The notes under the pieces were generated by a model that was not told the DNA's origin, did not search any database, and worked only from the letters and a program-made list of their open reading frames with translations. A stretch of DNA of 46,079 nucleotides, taken from [Streptosporangium] indianense. GTDB taxonomy: Bacteria; Actinomycetota; Actinomycetes; Streptomycetales; Streptomycetaceae. Below, one piece after another: positions 16,723-25,459 of the stretch. The DNA lies in contig NZ_JAKEIO010000058.1 in assembly GCF_021474405.1 (NCBI RefSeq), positions 1-46,079 of the forward strand, read 5' to 3'. Position 1 is the first letter of the stretch, and the number at the start of each line of letters is the position of its first letter. The position numbers were made by a program, and so were the translations under genes.

Positions 16723-17715
16723 TCAGGGGCCCCCGGGGGTCTTGCGGACCGGGACCGGGCCCGTGCCCGCGCCGCGGGCCGCGTAGCGCGGGGTGCGCAG
16801 CGGGGCCGCGTAGGAGAGGTGCACCAGACGGGTCTGCTCCTGGCGCATGTGCATGAGGGATTCGAGGATGTAGCCCACGAGCAGGACCAGGGCCGCGATG
16901 GTCATGATCGCGGCGGCGAGGATCGCCGTGGGCACCCGGGGCACGGTGCCGGTCTCGACGAAGTCGGCGATGACGGGGATGCCGAGGACGAGCGAGATGA
17001 GGGCGAGGACACCCGCGATCACGGTGTGGACCAGTGAGGGGCGCTCGCGCCGGGCCAGGTCGAGGATGACCCGCAGGATGCGCCAGCCGTCCCGGTAGGT
17101 GCGCAGCTTGCTCTCGCCGCCGGCGGGCCGGACCCGGTAGTCGGTGAGGACCTCCGCGGTGGGCAGCCGTAGGTGCAGCGCGTGGATCGTCATCTCGGTC
17201 TCGGTCTCGAACTCGCGGGCCAGCGCCGGGAAGGACTTCACGAAGCGCCGTGAGAAGACCCGGTAGCCGCTGAGCATGTCGGTGACGTCGTTGCCGAACA
17301 GGGCCCGCACGGCCCCGGTGAGCAGCTTGTTGCCGACCGCGTGCCCGGCCCGGTAGGCCCCGTCGACCGTCACCCGGCGGGCGCCGACAACCTGGTCGTA
17401 GGGGCCTTCGAAGAGCAGGTCCACCAGGTCCCGGGCGCGGGAGGCGTCGTAGGTGTCGTCGCCGTCGATGAGGAGCAGCGCGTCGGCGTCGACATCGGCG
17501 AAGGCGCGGCGGATGACGTTGCCCTTGCCCTTGCGGGTCTCCTGCCGGACGATCGCGCCGGCCGCCCGGGCGACCTCCACGGTCCGGTCGGTGGAGGCGT
17601 TGTCGTACACGTAGACGACCGCCTCGGGCAGGGCCGCGCGCAGGTCACGGACGACCTTGCCGACGGCCGCCTCCTCGTTGTGGCACGGCACGACACACGC
17701 GATCGTCGGTTCCAC
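16723..17715 (-). CDS. Glycosyltransferase family 2, polyprenyl-phosphate sugar synthase type
   Basis: 330 residues. The start is taken as GTG at 17713-17715 (protein MEPTIACVVPCHNEE), because GAGGAG lies five bases upstream; the GTG at 17721 overlaps that ribosome site. The GT-A domain (residues 1-220) shows VVPCHNEE, YVYDNASTDRTVE and the D-x-D motif LLIDGDDTYDAS. Two C-terminal transmembrane helices follow (~240-265 and ~275-305). This is the layout of DPM1-like enzymes, which move a sugar from a nucleotide donor to polyprenyl phosphate on the cytoplasmic face. It is divergent from a gene whose N-terminus is a GtrA domain, the usual flippase partner of such enzymes, so the pair probably supplies lipid-linked sugar to the outer face. 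Confidence 0.9.
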   Translation of the reverse strand: MEPTIACVVPCHNEEAAVGKVVRDLRAALPEAVVYVYDNASTDRTVEVARAAGAIVRQETRKGKGNVIRRAFADVDADALLLIDGDDTYDASRARDLVDLLFEGPYDQVVGARRVTVDGAYRAGHAVGNKLLTGAVRALFGNDVTDMLSGYRVFSRRFVKSFPALAREFETETEMTIHALHLRLPTAEVLTDYRVRPAGGESKLRTYRDGWRILRVILDLARRERPSLVHTVIAGVLALISLVLGIPVIADFVETGTVPRVPTAILAAAIMTIAALVLLVGYILESLMHMRQEQTRLVHLSYAAPLRTPRYAARGAGTGPVPVRKTPGGP

Positions 17716-17859
17716 GACCACTCCTCACTCGACCGGTTCCTCACACCGCCGGCGCCCCCTGCCTCGGCACCTCATACATCAGCACCTCACATAGTCGGAC
17801 ATCATGCGATATGAGCGCGCCTGACCGGATGGGGCACGCCCGGTCGCTACGCTCGCCGT

Positions 17860-19779
17860 GTGCCGGTCCTCGAGTCTGTGACGCTGCGGGCGCGTGACGC
17901 CATCAAGGGCCTCTGGCGCGAGGCCGCCAAGTTCGGCGTCGTCGGGGTCCTGGCCTTCGTCGTCGACAACGGCGGGTACAACCTGCTCGTCTTCGGCCTG
18001 CCCGGCGGCGCGGCGGGCGGGGTGATGCGGACCGCTCCCGTGCAGGCCTCCGTCGTCGCGACGGCCGTCGCCGCGCTCTTCAGCTGGGTCGGGAACCGCT
18101 ACTGGACCTACCGCGGCCGGCACCGCGAGAAGGTGACCGAGGAGCTGATGCTGTTCCTCGTCGCGAACGGGGCCGGGCTCGCCATCACCGCGGGCACGGT
18201 CTTCGCCTCCCGGCAGCTGCTCGGACTGGACTCGGCGCTCAGCGACAACACCGCCCGCATCATCGGCTGGGTCCTCGCGACCCTGTTCCGGTTCTACGCC
18301 TACCGGCGCTACGTCTTCGTCGCTCCCCGGCCGGCCGGACCCCACCCAGCCGTTAGCATCCGGCATATGGGACAAACAGGGTGGAGGCGGCGGGGGCGGC
18401 AGCACTGGACCTGGGCGCTGACCGCCGTCGCCGCGGTCTGCTGGGCGGCCACGGTCCTCGTCTTCGCCCCCGGCTATCTGAGTCCCGACAGCCTCGACCA
18501 GTTGCGGCAGGCCCGGGGCATGACGCAGCTGACGGACTGGCACCCGCCCGTGCTCGCCCTGGTGTGGCGGGCCCTCATCGCGGTGACCGGTTCGCTCACG
18601 TCCCTGCTGGTCGTGCAGTCCTTCGTCTTCTGGGCGGCGCTGTGGGTGCTGGCGCGCTGCGTGTGGCGGCTCACCGCGAGCCGGGGCGGTTCGCTCGCCG
18701 TGCTCGGTCTCGGGCTGCTGCCGTACGTGCTGACGTTCGTCGGGGTGGTGTGGAAGGACGTGCACGCGGCGTTCGCGCTGCTCGCCGCCTGCGCGGTCGC
18801 GTTCACCGGCCTGCTGTTGCGGGACCGCGACCCCCGGCCCGCCGTGCGCTGGGGCCTGCTCGCGCTGGGCGTGCTGTTCCTCGCCTACGCCATGCTGGTG
18901 CGCAAGAACGCCTTCCTCGCCGCGATCCCCGTCTTCGTCATGCTGGTCCTCGCACTGTGGGGCACCCCCGGCCGCCGTACGTGGGTGACCTGCACGGCGG
19001 CCCTGGCGGCGGCGCTCGTCGTCCCCGCCGCCGCCATCTCCCTGTTCGCCGCGCCGTTGCAGACCAAGCAGGGCGCGCAGATCATGCTGGACGACCTCGT
19101 CCACGTGCTGACCGTGGACGAACTGCGCTCGGTGGACGTGTCACCCGCCCTGCGGGACCGGCTCGTGGCCTCCGCGCGGGAGTGCGAACGCGTCGGCGCC
19201 CTCTCCGACGCCTACTGGGCCTGCTACCGCCGCCCGGCGGACGGGCTGCGCGGCGACTCGGGCGCGATCACGTCCCTGTGGCTGCGGGAGATGAGCGGGC
19301 ACGTGCCGCAGTACCTCCAGTACCGGCTGCTGCTGTTCACGACCCTGCTGTTCGAGACCGACTACGTGTACAAGGCGGGGATCACCCGCAACGACCTGGG
19401 CGTCGAGGTGGCGCACCCGCGCCTGGAGGACCTGCTCGGCACGTACGTCAAGGGCATGGCGCAGGACCTGCCGTGGCTGTTCCGCGGCTGGTTCTGGCTC
19501 GCCGTCGCGCTGGTGCTGACGATCCGTCCCGGCCGGGGCGTGTTCGCGATGCCGGTCCGGGCGCTGGGCGTCAGCTCGGCGGCGTACATCCTCGGCTATC
19601 TGCCGATCATGCCGGCGACGGACTACCGGTACGTGTACTGGCCGGCGATCGCCTGCTCCCTCGGCCTGCTGCTGCTCCTGCTGGGCCGGGGCAGGCCCGC
19701 ACCGCCCCCGACGGCCCCCGGCGCCACGGCCGGCCGCACCCTGACGGCACACGAGCCGGCGGACGCCGGGAGCCAGTAG
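17860..19779 (+). CDS. GtrA domain fused to a large polytopic membrane protein
   Basis: 639 residues in one open frame from GTG. Residues ~20-165 are a GtrA domain (four helices, with FGVVGVLAFVVDNGGYNLLVF, WVGNRYWTYRGR and the ending RFYAYRRYVFV); GtrA proteins are thought to move polyprenyl-linked sugars across the membrane. From residue ~170 (MGQTGWRRRG) a second membrane module begins, with some 10 helices and a YLSPDSLDQLRQARGMTQLTDWHPPV segment, typical of uncharacterised GT-C-like Streptomyces proteins; its C-terminus is Pro/Ala-rich. In other genomes I would expect these as separate genes. A TAGCAT box at 18354-18359 lies 7 bases before an in-frame ATG at 18367, so the second module may also be made alone. 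The divergent neighbour is a GT2 enzyme. Confidence 0.85.
   Translation: MPVLESVTLRARDAIKGLWREAAKFGVVGVLAFVVDNGGYNLLVFGLPGGAAGGVMRTAPVQASVVATAVAALFSWVGNRYWTYRGRHREKVTEELMLFLVANGAGLAITAGTVFASRQLLGLDSALSDNTARIIGWVLATLFRFYAYRRYVFVAPRPAGPHPAVSIRHMGQTGWRRRGRQHWTWALTAVAAVCWAATVLVFAPGYLSPDSLDQLRQARGMTQLTDWHPPVLALVWRALIAVTGSLTSLLVVQSFVFWAALWVLARCVWRLTASRGGSLAVLGLGLLPYVLTFVGVVWKDVHAAFALLAACAVAFTGLLLRDRDPRPAVRWGLLALGVLFLAYAMLVRKNAFLAAIPVFVMLVLALWGTPGRRTWVTCTAALAAALVVPAAAISLFAAPLQTKQGAQIMLDDLVHVLTVDELRSVDVSPALRDRLVASARECERVGALSDAYWACYRRPADGLRGDSGAITSLWLREMSGHVPQYLQYRLLLFTTLLFETDYVYKAGITRNDLGVEVAHPRLEDLLGTYVKGMAQDLPWLFRGWFWLAVALVLTIRPGRGVFAMPVRALGVSSAAYILGYLPIMPATDYRYVYWPAIACSLGLLLLLLGRGRPAPPPTAPGATAGRTLTAHEPADAGSQ
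18354..18369 (+). promoter_or_regulatory. Possible internal leaderless promoter for the second module of the GtrA fusion
   Basis: TAGCAT (18354-18359) matches the TANNNT -10 pattern. Seven bases later comes ATG (18367-18369), in frame with the fusion and starting MGQTGW, directly at the junction between the GtrA domain and the second membrane module. No good -35 is visible, so this is a weak prediction. Confidence 0.3.
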
Positions 19780-19785
19780 GCCACC

Positions 19786-19906
19786 GGCCGCTCGGGCACC
19801 CCGGCCGGTCGGCACCGGCCAGTCGGACACCCGGCCGGTCAGGCACCGGCCGGTCGGGTTTCGGCCGGTCGGGTTTCGGCCGGTCGGGTTTCGGTCAGTC
19901 GAGTAC
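19786..19906. repeat. 15-bp minisatellite between convergent genes
   Basis: About eight tandem units of 14-16 bases, consensus CGGCCGGTCGGGTTT. Three identical copies lie at 19847-19861, 19862-19876 and 19877-19891; diverged copies (ending GCAC or ACACC) precede them and one diverged copy enters the 3' end of fbiC. Each unit has a CCGGCCGG-like palindrome, so the array can fold on either strand and may serve as a bidirectional terminator for the convergent genes. Confidence 0.85.
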
Positions 19907-22480
19907 CGGCAGCAGCTCCGGCAGATGCCCGTCCGACGCCGTCGCCACCCGCTGCCGCTCCTCGGGGACCTCGCCGTAGAGGGTGTTCCGGGGCCGGGCC
20001 GGGCGGCCCGCCGCGTCCGCCACGGCGATCAGGTCCTTCACCGACTTGTACGAGCCGTACGACGAGCCCGCCATGCGGGAGATGGTCTCCTCCATGAGCG
20101 TCCCGCCGAGGTCGTTCGCCCCCGAGCGGAGCATCTCGGCCGCGCCCTCGGTGCCGAGCTTCACCCAGCTCGTCTGGATGTTGGGGATGTACGGGTGCAG
20201 CAGCAGCCGGGCCATGGCCGTCACCGCGCGGTTGTCCCGCATGGTCGGGCCCGGACGCGCGATCCCCGCGAGGTACACCGGCGCGTTGGTGTGCACGAAC
20301 GGCAGCGTCACGAACTCCGTGAACCCGCCCGTGCGCTGCTGGATGCCGGCCAGCGTGCGCAGATGCCCGAGCCAGTGCCGCGGCTGGTCGACATGGCCGT
20401 ACATCATCGTCGAGGACGAGCGGATGCCCAGCTCGTGGGCCGTCGTGACGACGTCGATCCAGTCGGCGGCGGGCAGCTTGCCCTTGGTGAGGATCCAGCG
20501 GACCTCGTCGTCGAGGATCTCGGCGGCCGTGCCCGGGATGGTGTCCAGACCCGCCTCCTTGGCCGCGGTCAGCCACTCACGGACCGACATGCCCGTGCGG
20601 GTCGCGCCGTTGACGACCTCCATCGGCGAGAAGGCGTGCACATGCATGCCGGGGACGCGTTCCTTCACGGCCCGCGCGATGTCGAAGTACGCCGTGCCGG
20701 GCAGGTCCGGGTGGATGCCGCCCTGCATGCACACCTCCACCGCGCCCACGTCCCACGCCTGCTGGGCCCGGTCGGCGACCTGGTCCAGGGAGAGGGTGTA
20801 GGCGTCGGCGTCCGTGCGGCGCTGGGCGAACGCGCAGAAACGGCAGCCGGTGTAGCAGACGTTGGTGAAGTTGATGTTGCGCGTGACGATGTAGGTGACG
20901 TCGTCGCCCACGGCCGACTTGCGCACGTCGTCGGCGACCCGGGCGAGGGCGTCCAGCGCCGGGCCGTCCGCGTGCAGCAGGGCCAGGGCCTCGTCGTCGG
21001 TGAGCTTCGTCGGATCGTCGGCGGCCGTGCGCAGCGCCTCGCGCACGTCGGTGTCGATGCGCTCGGGGGCCATGCCCGGGGCGGCGGCCTCGCGCAGGGC
21101 ACCCCAGTCGCCGTACACCTCGTCGAAGTCGTCCCGGCGGTCCGACGTACGGCCCTCGGTGTCGATGGAGCTGTGCAGGTCGGTGCGGCCGGACGCCGTG
21201 AAGACCTCCTCCGGCTCCTGCCACGGCAGACCCTGCGGGAGGGCCTCGGGCCGGGCCAGGCCGGTCTCCGGGTCGGCCAGAGCGGCCACGTGGGGGCGCA
21301 GCCGCGGGTCCAGCCACGGCTCGCCGCGCTTGACGAACTCCGGGTACACGCACAGCCGTTCACGCAGCTCGAACCCGGCCGCCCGGGACTTCTCGGCGAG
21401 CTGCTCGATCTGCGGCCAGGGGCGCTCGGGGTTGACGTGGTCGATGGTGAGCGGGGAGACGCCGCCCCAGTCGTCGATGCCGGCGCGGATCAGCCGCTCG
21501 TACTCGTCGTCGACGAGGTTGGGCGGGGCCTGGATGTTGCCGTTCGGGCCCATCAGGAGACGGGCGACGGCCACCGTGGCGACCAGTTCGTCGAGCTCGG
21601 CGTCGGGCATGCCGCGCATCGCGGTGTCCGGCTTGGCGCGGAAGTTCTGGATGATCAGTTCCTGCACACCGTGGTAGGCCCGGGAGACCCTCCGCAGCGC
21701 GAACAGCGACTCGGCGCGCTCCTCGTAGGTCTCCCCGATGCCTATGAGGACGCCCGAGGTGAAGGGCACGGAGGACCGCCCGGCGTCCTCCAGCACCCGA
21801 AGCCGCACCGCGGGCTCCTTGTCGGGGGAGCCGTGGTGAGGGCCGCCCGGCTCCGACCAGAGGCGGGTCGCGGTGGTCTCCAGCATCATGCCCATGCTCG
21901 GCGCGACCGGCTTGAGCCGCTGGAAGTCGCTCCAGCTCATGACGCCCGGGTTGAGGTGGGGAAGCAGGCCGGTCTCCTCCAGGATGCGGACGGAGACGGC
22001 ACGGACGTAGGCGAGGGTGTCGTCGTAGCCGTGCGCGTCGAGCCACTCGCGCGCCTCCGGCCAGCGGTCCTCGGGCTTGTCGCCGAGGGTGATGAGCGCT
22101 TCCTTGCAGCCGCGGGCAGCACCCCTGCGGGCCACGTCCAGCACTTCGTCGGGCGACATGAACATCCCGTGGCCCTCGCGGCGCAGCTTGCCCGGGACGG
22201 TGACGAACGTGCAGTAGTGGCACTTGTCCCGGCACAGCCGCGTCAGCGGGATGAAGACGGACTTGGAGTACGTGATGACGCCGGGCCGCCCGGCCGCCTC
22301 CAGCCCCGCGTCCCGCACCCGTGCGGCCGAGGCCGACAGGTCCTCCAGCTGCTCACCCCGGGCCTGGAGCAGCACCGCCGCCTCGGCGACGTCGAGCGAG
22401 ACGCCGTCCCTGGCCCGTTTCAGGGCGCGACGCATGGAGTTCTCGGTGGGGCCGGTTCCGGAGGTCGCGGGAGTCGTCAT
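19895..22480 (-). CDS. fbiC: FO synthase, bifunctional CofG/CofH (7,8-didemethyl-8-hydroxy-5-deazariboflavin synthase)
   Basis: 861 residues, the length of actinobacterial FbiC. Two radical-SAM domains are present, each with CxxxCxxC: CRDKCHYC at residues 83-90 (CofG half) and CYTGCRFC near residue 540 (CofH half). Each is preceded by the family strand and followed by a MGMMLETT or GGIHPDL segment. The enzyme makes the FO chromophore of coenzyme F420 from tyrosine and the flavin precursor 5-amino-6-ribitylaminouracil. F420-type enzymes lie nearby (22876-23721 and 26379-26771). The start is ATG at 22478-22480. A TATGCT -10 box six bases upstream suggests a leaderless transcript. Very certain. 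Confidence 0.98.
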   Translation of the reverse strand: MTTPATSGTGPTENSMRRALKRARDGVSLDVAEAAVLLQARGEQLEDLSASAARVRDAGLEAAGRPGVITYSKSVFIPLTRLCRDKCHYCTFVTVPGKLRREGHGMFMSPDEVLDVARRGAARGCKEALITLGDKPEDRWPEAREWLDAHGYDDTLAYVRAVSVRILEETGLLPHLNPGVMSWSDFQRLKPVAPSMGMMLETTATRLWSEPGGPHHGSPDKEPAVRLRVLEDAGRSSVPFTSGVLIGIGETYEERAESLFALRRVSRAYHGVQELIIQNFRAKPDTAMRGMPDAELDELVATVAVARLLMGPNGNIQAPPNLVDDEYERLIRAGIDDWGGVSPLTIDHVNPERPWPQIEQLAEKSRAAGFELRERLCVYPEFVKRGEPWLDPRLRPHVAALADPETGLARPEALPQGLPWQEPEEVFTASGRTDLHSSIDTEGRTSDRRDDFDEVYGDWGALREAAAPGMAPERIDTDVREALRTAADDPTKLTDDEALALLHADGPALDALARVADDVRKSAVGDDVTYIVTRNINFTNVCYTGCRFCAFAQRRTDADAYTLSLDQVADRAQQAWDVGAVEVCMQGGIHPDLPGTAYFDIARAVKERVPGMHVHAFSPMEVVNGATRTGMSVREWLTAAKEAGLDTIPGTAAEILDDEVRWILTKGKLPAADWIDVVTTAHELGIRSSSTMMYGHVDQPRHWLGHLRTLAGIQQRTGGFTEFVTLPFVHTNAPVYLAGIARPGPTMRDNRAVTAMARLLLHPYIPNIQTSWVKLGTEGAAEMLRSGANDLGGTLMEETISRMAGSSYGSYKSVKDLIAVADAAGRPARPRNTLYGEVPEERQRVATASDGHLPELLPVLD

Positions 22481-22486
22481 CCTTCG

Positions 22487-22492
22487 AGCATA
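22487..22492 (-). promoter_or_regulatory. Candidate -10 box of a leaderless fbiC promoter
   Basis: On the minus strand TATGCT is followed by six bases and then the fbiC ATG, the distance expected if transcription starts at the A of ATG. No clear -35 was identified. Confidence 0.4.
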
Positions 22493-22524
22493 CGAGTGCG
22501 CTGATCAGGCTCGGAGAAGCCCCG

Positions 22525-22731
22525 TCAGTGGAAGGCCAGCCACCCGATGCCCAGGGCCGAGGTGAGACCGGCGGCGGCCACGGCGGCCGGCCGGTTGCGG
22601 TGCAGGGTCAACCAGACCAGCGCGGCGGTCACCAGCACGGCCGTCGTGCCGATCGCGGCGCGCAGCAGCCCCTGGCTGTAGCCGTACTCCGTGAAGTGCC
22701 GCAGGAGCCAGGAAAACCACCAAAGCCTCAA
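22525..22731 (-). CDS. Small membrane protein, hypothetical
   Basis: 68 residues starting at TTG (22729-22731), with GGGGGAGA five bases upstream and no better start nearby. N-terminus MRLWWFSWLLRHF, then two hydrophobic helices (about residues 25-42 and 48-66). It lies 44 bases ahead of fbiC on the same strand and could be co-transcribed with it, but the leaderless fbiC promoter suggests separate control. On the minus strand TAAACT near 22840 is a possible -10 box for this gene. I recognise no family. Confidence 0.6.
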   Translation of the reverse strand: MRLWWFSWLLRHFTEYGYSQGLLRAAIGTTAVLVTAALVWLTLHRNRPAAVAAAGLTSALGIGWLAFH

Positions 22732-22875
22732 GACGCTCTCCCCCGTGGAATCAGTGAGCCGGGCCGTCACCCGTGTCGTGCGCGGTGGTCGGCCGCGCAC
22801 CGGTGTGCTCCCGGCCCGGTTGTTGACCCCCAGTTTAGTAGGGAGTGCCAAAGGGCCCGTCCCGCAGGGGAGTTG

Positions 22876-23721
22876 TCAGAGGTGGTCGGCGAGGCCGTCC
22901 AGGGCCTTCAGCACCTCCGTCTCCCCCGCCGGGGGCAGCTGCGCCACGACCTCCTCGATGCCGAGGTCGGCGTAGTGGGCGAGCTTGCCCGGGGTGGGGT
23001 GAATGGCGTAGGGCACGACCTGGAGGGCCTCGGGGTCGCGGCCGGCGTCGGCCCACACGGTGCGCAGCAACGGCAGGGCCTCGCCCAGGCCCCGGCCGCC
23101 GATCGGCAGCCAGCCGTCGGCGTACTCGCTGATGTGCGCGAACAGCCGGGGTCCGGCGGCCCCGCCGACGAGCGTGCGCGGGCCGATGACCGGGCCGCGC
23201 GGCTCGCGCACGGGCTTCGGGAACGCGTGGCTGGCCCGGACGCTGCCGAACTCCCCCTCGTAGGCGGCCGGTTCCCGCGACCACAGGGCCCGCATCAGCG
23301 CCATCCGGTCCCTGACCAGCTCGCGCCGGGTGCTCCAGCGCACGCCGTGGTCGGCGGCCTCCTCGACGTTCCAGCCGAAGCCGACGCCGAGGGTGAACCG
23401 GCCGCCGGAGAGGTGGTCGAGGGTCGCGACCTGCTTGGCCAGGTCGATCGGGTCGTGCTGCGCGACGAGCGTGATGCCCGTGCCCAGACCGAGCCGCCCG
23501 GTGACGGCGGCGGCCTGGCCGAGCGCCACGAACGGGTGGAGGGTACGGCCGTACTCGGGCGGCAGCTCACCGCCCGCCGGGTACGGCGTGGTCCGCTCGA
23601 CGGGGATGTGGGTGTGCTCGGGCAGGTACAGCCCGGCGAAACCGCGCTCCTCCAGCTCCCGGGCGAGCCGGGTCGGGGTGATCGTCTCGTCGGTGAGGAA
23701 GATCGTCACGGCGATGCGCAT
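22876..23721 (-). CDS. LLM-class oxidoreductase, probably F420-dependent
   Basis: 281 residues, luciferase-like TIM barrel. The start is ATG at 23719-23721 (MRIAVTIFLTDETI). Family landmarks: LPEHTHIP near residue 35, LGTGITLVAQHDPIDLAKQVATLDHLSGGRFTLGVGFGWN around 80-120, and the C-terminal G-R-D-P-E...PVVPY-like region. In LLM enzymes with this GVGFGWN motif the cofactor is usually F420. Transcribed on the same strand as fbiC, 144 bases upstream of the tiny membrane protein gene. The substrate is unknown. Confidence 0.9.
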   Translation of the reverse strand: MRIAVTIFLTDETITPTRLARELEERGFAGLYLPEHTHIPVERTTPYPAGGELPPEYGRTLHPFVALGQAAAVTGRLGLGTGITLVAQHDPIDLAKQVATLDHLSGGRFTLGVGFGWNVEEAADHGVRWSTRRELVRDRMALMRALWSREPAAYEGEFGSVRASHAFPKPVREPRGPVIGPRTLVGGAAGPRLFAHISEYADGWLPIGGRGLGEALPLLRTVWADAGRDPEALQVVPYAIHPTPGKLAHYADLGIEEVVAQLPPAGETEVLKALDGLADHL

Positions 23722-23950
23722 GACGTATCTGTACCGGAGGTCGGCCGCACTGTCGATACCGACCGGTCGGACGTTCGGATGACCGTCCCCTGTCCGGTGG
23801 GCCCCCGGTCGGTACTCCCCGAGCCTCCCCCTGTTTTCCCCGGCCGATTCCCCTGTCTTGCAGGCCTGTTCACGGCTGACTACAAGGGTGCACACGCACC
23901 ACCCCGCACGACCCGTGCCACGTCACCGACGACACCTGGGGAGCAGCAGC

Positions 23951-25459
23951 ATGTGCGAGGACAGCCACGGCGGGCCCGGCCGGCGCGCCCTGTTCGTGAC
24001 GGGAGCGGCGGCCGCCCTTACGTTGGGAAGCGTGAGCTTCGCTGCAGCGGCCGACGGGGGCCGGGAGAGCAGGACCGTGCGCGGCACGCTGCCGCCCGGC
24101 TCCCCGGACTTCGTGTACGTGCCCGTCGAGGTCCCGGCCGGGGTCCGCGAGCTGAGGGTCGCCTACACCTACGACCGGCCGTCCGTCCCGGCCGGCACCG
24201 CGGGCAACGCCCTGGACATCGGCGTCTTCGACGAGCGCGGCACCGAGCTCGGCGGCCGGGGCTTCCGGGGCTGGTCGGGCGGGGCGCGCACGGAGTTCTT
24301 CGTACGGGCGGACGACGCGACGCCCGGCTACATCCCGGGCCCGGTGCACGAGGGCACCTGGCACATCGCGCTCGGCCCGTACACCGTCGCCCCGCAGGGC
24401 CTGTCGTACGAGATCACGATCACGCTGACCTACGGGGAGCCGGGCGAGGCCGCCCGGCCGGTGTATCCGCGGCAGCGGGCGAAGGGCCGGGGGCGGGCCT
24501 GGTACCGGGGCGACTGCCATCTGCACTCCTGGCACTCCGACGGCCGCCGCACCCCCGCCGAGATCGGCGACCTGGCCAGGGCCGCCGGGCTGGACTTCAT
24601 CAACTCCTCCGAGCACAACACCCATGCCGCGCACGCCCACTGGGCCGACGTGGCCGGGGACGACCTGCTGGTCATGCTGGGCGAGGAGATCACCACGCGC
24701 AATGGTCACGTGGTGGCTCTGGGCACCGACCCGGGCACCTTCGTCGACTGGCGCTACCGCGCCCGCGACAACCGCTTCGGCCGGTTCGCGCGGCAGATCC
24801 GCCGGGCCGGCGGCCTGGTCGTCCCGGCCCACCCGCACGCCACCTGCGTCGGCTGCAACTGGAAGTTCGGCTTCTCCGAGGCGGACGCCGTGGAGGTGTG
24901 GAACGGCCCCTACACGCCCGACGACGAGGTGGCGCTGGCCGACTGGGACAGCATGCTCGTGGCGTCGGTGCGGGACGGGCGCGGCTGGCTCCCGGCGATG
25001 GGCAGCAGCGACGCCCACCGCTCCCCGGACGCGGTGGGCAGCCCCCAGACGGTCGTCCTGGCCGACGACCTCACCCGGGAGGCGATCCAGGAGGGCATCC
25101 GGGCGGGACGGTCCTACATCGCCGAGTCCGCGCGCGTCACGCTGTCGCTGCGGGCGTCCGGCGGGCGCGGCGAGCACGCGGGCATCGGCGAGCGGCTCGC
25201 CGTCGGCCGCGACACCCCGGTCACCGTCCGCCTGGAGGTCACCGGCGCCCCGCGCTGCACGGTCCGCTTCGTCACCGACCAGGGCGTCCTGCACACCAGC
25301 GCCCCGCTGCCGGTCTCCGGCTCGGGCGTGGTCGAGTGGAGCACCACACCGTCGTACGCGGCGTACGTACGGGCGGAACTGCGGCACGAGGCGGCCGCGG
25401 GACCGCTGCCCGGTCCGCTGGCGGCGTTCACCAATCCGATCTTCCTGGGGCGCGACTAG
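23951..25459 (+). CDS. Exported PHP-domain metallohydrolase (CehA/McbA family)
   Basis: 502 residues. ATG at 23951 with GGGGAG seven bases upstream. The N-terminus (GRRALFVTGAAAALTLGSVSFAAAADGG) looks like a Tat signal with an RR pair and AAA cleavage region, near residue 36. A ~150-residue beta domain precedes the PHP catalytic domain. Its metal ligands can be seen: CHLH (about residue 190), SEHN, AHPHA and GSSDAHR near 360. A beta-sandwich follows. The CehA/McbA group is related to carbaryl and phosphoester hydrolases; the natural substrate here is not known. Divergent from the LLM gene across 229 bases that include a possible TTGCAG/TACAAG promoter. Confidence 0.9.
   Translation: MCEDSHGGPGRRALFVTGAAAALTLGSVSFAAAADGGRESRTVRGTLPPGSPDFVYVPVEVPAGVRELRVAYTYDRPSVPAGTAGNALDIGVFDERGTELGGRGFRGWSGGARTEFFVRADDATPGYIPGPVHEGTWHIALGPYTVAPQGLSYEITITLTYGEPGEAARPVYPRQRAKGRGRAWYRGDCHLHSWHSDGRRTPAEIGDLARAAGLDFINSSEHNTHAAHAHWADVAGDDLLVMLGEEITTRNGHVVALGTDPGTFVDWRYRARDNRFGRFARQIRRAGGLVVPAHPHATCVGCNWKFGFSEADAVEVWNGPYTPDDEVALADWDSMLVASVRDGRGWLPAMGSSDAHRSPDAVGSPQTVVLADDLTREAIQEGIRAGRSYIAESARVTLSLRASGGRGEHAGIGERLAVGRDTPVTVRLEVTGAPRCTVRFVTDQGVLHTSAPLPVSGSGVVEWSTTPSYAAYVRAELRHEAAAGPLPGPLAAFTNPIFLGRD

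Noticed and set aside
17719..17721. GTG at 17721 as the start of the glycosyltransferase.
   Set aside because: It abuts the ribosome site; the GTG two codons later has normal spacing.
19786..19906. Tandem repeat considered as CRISPR.
   Set aside because: Units are contiguous, 14-16 bases, with no unique spacers and no cas genes.
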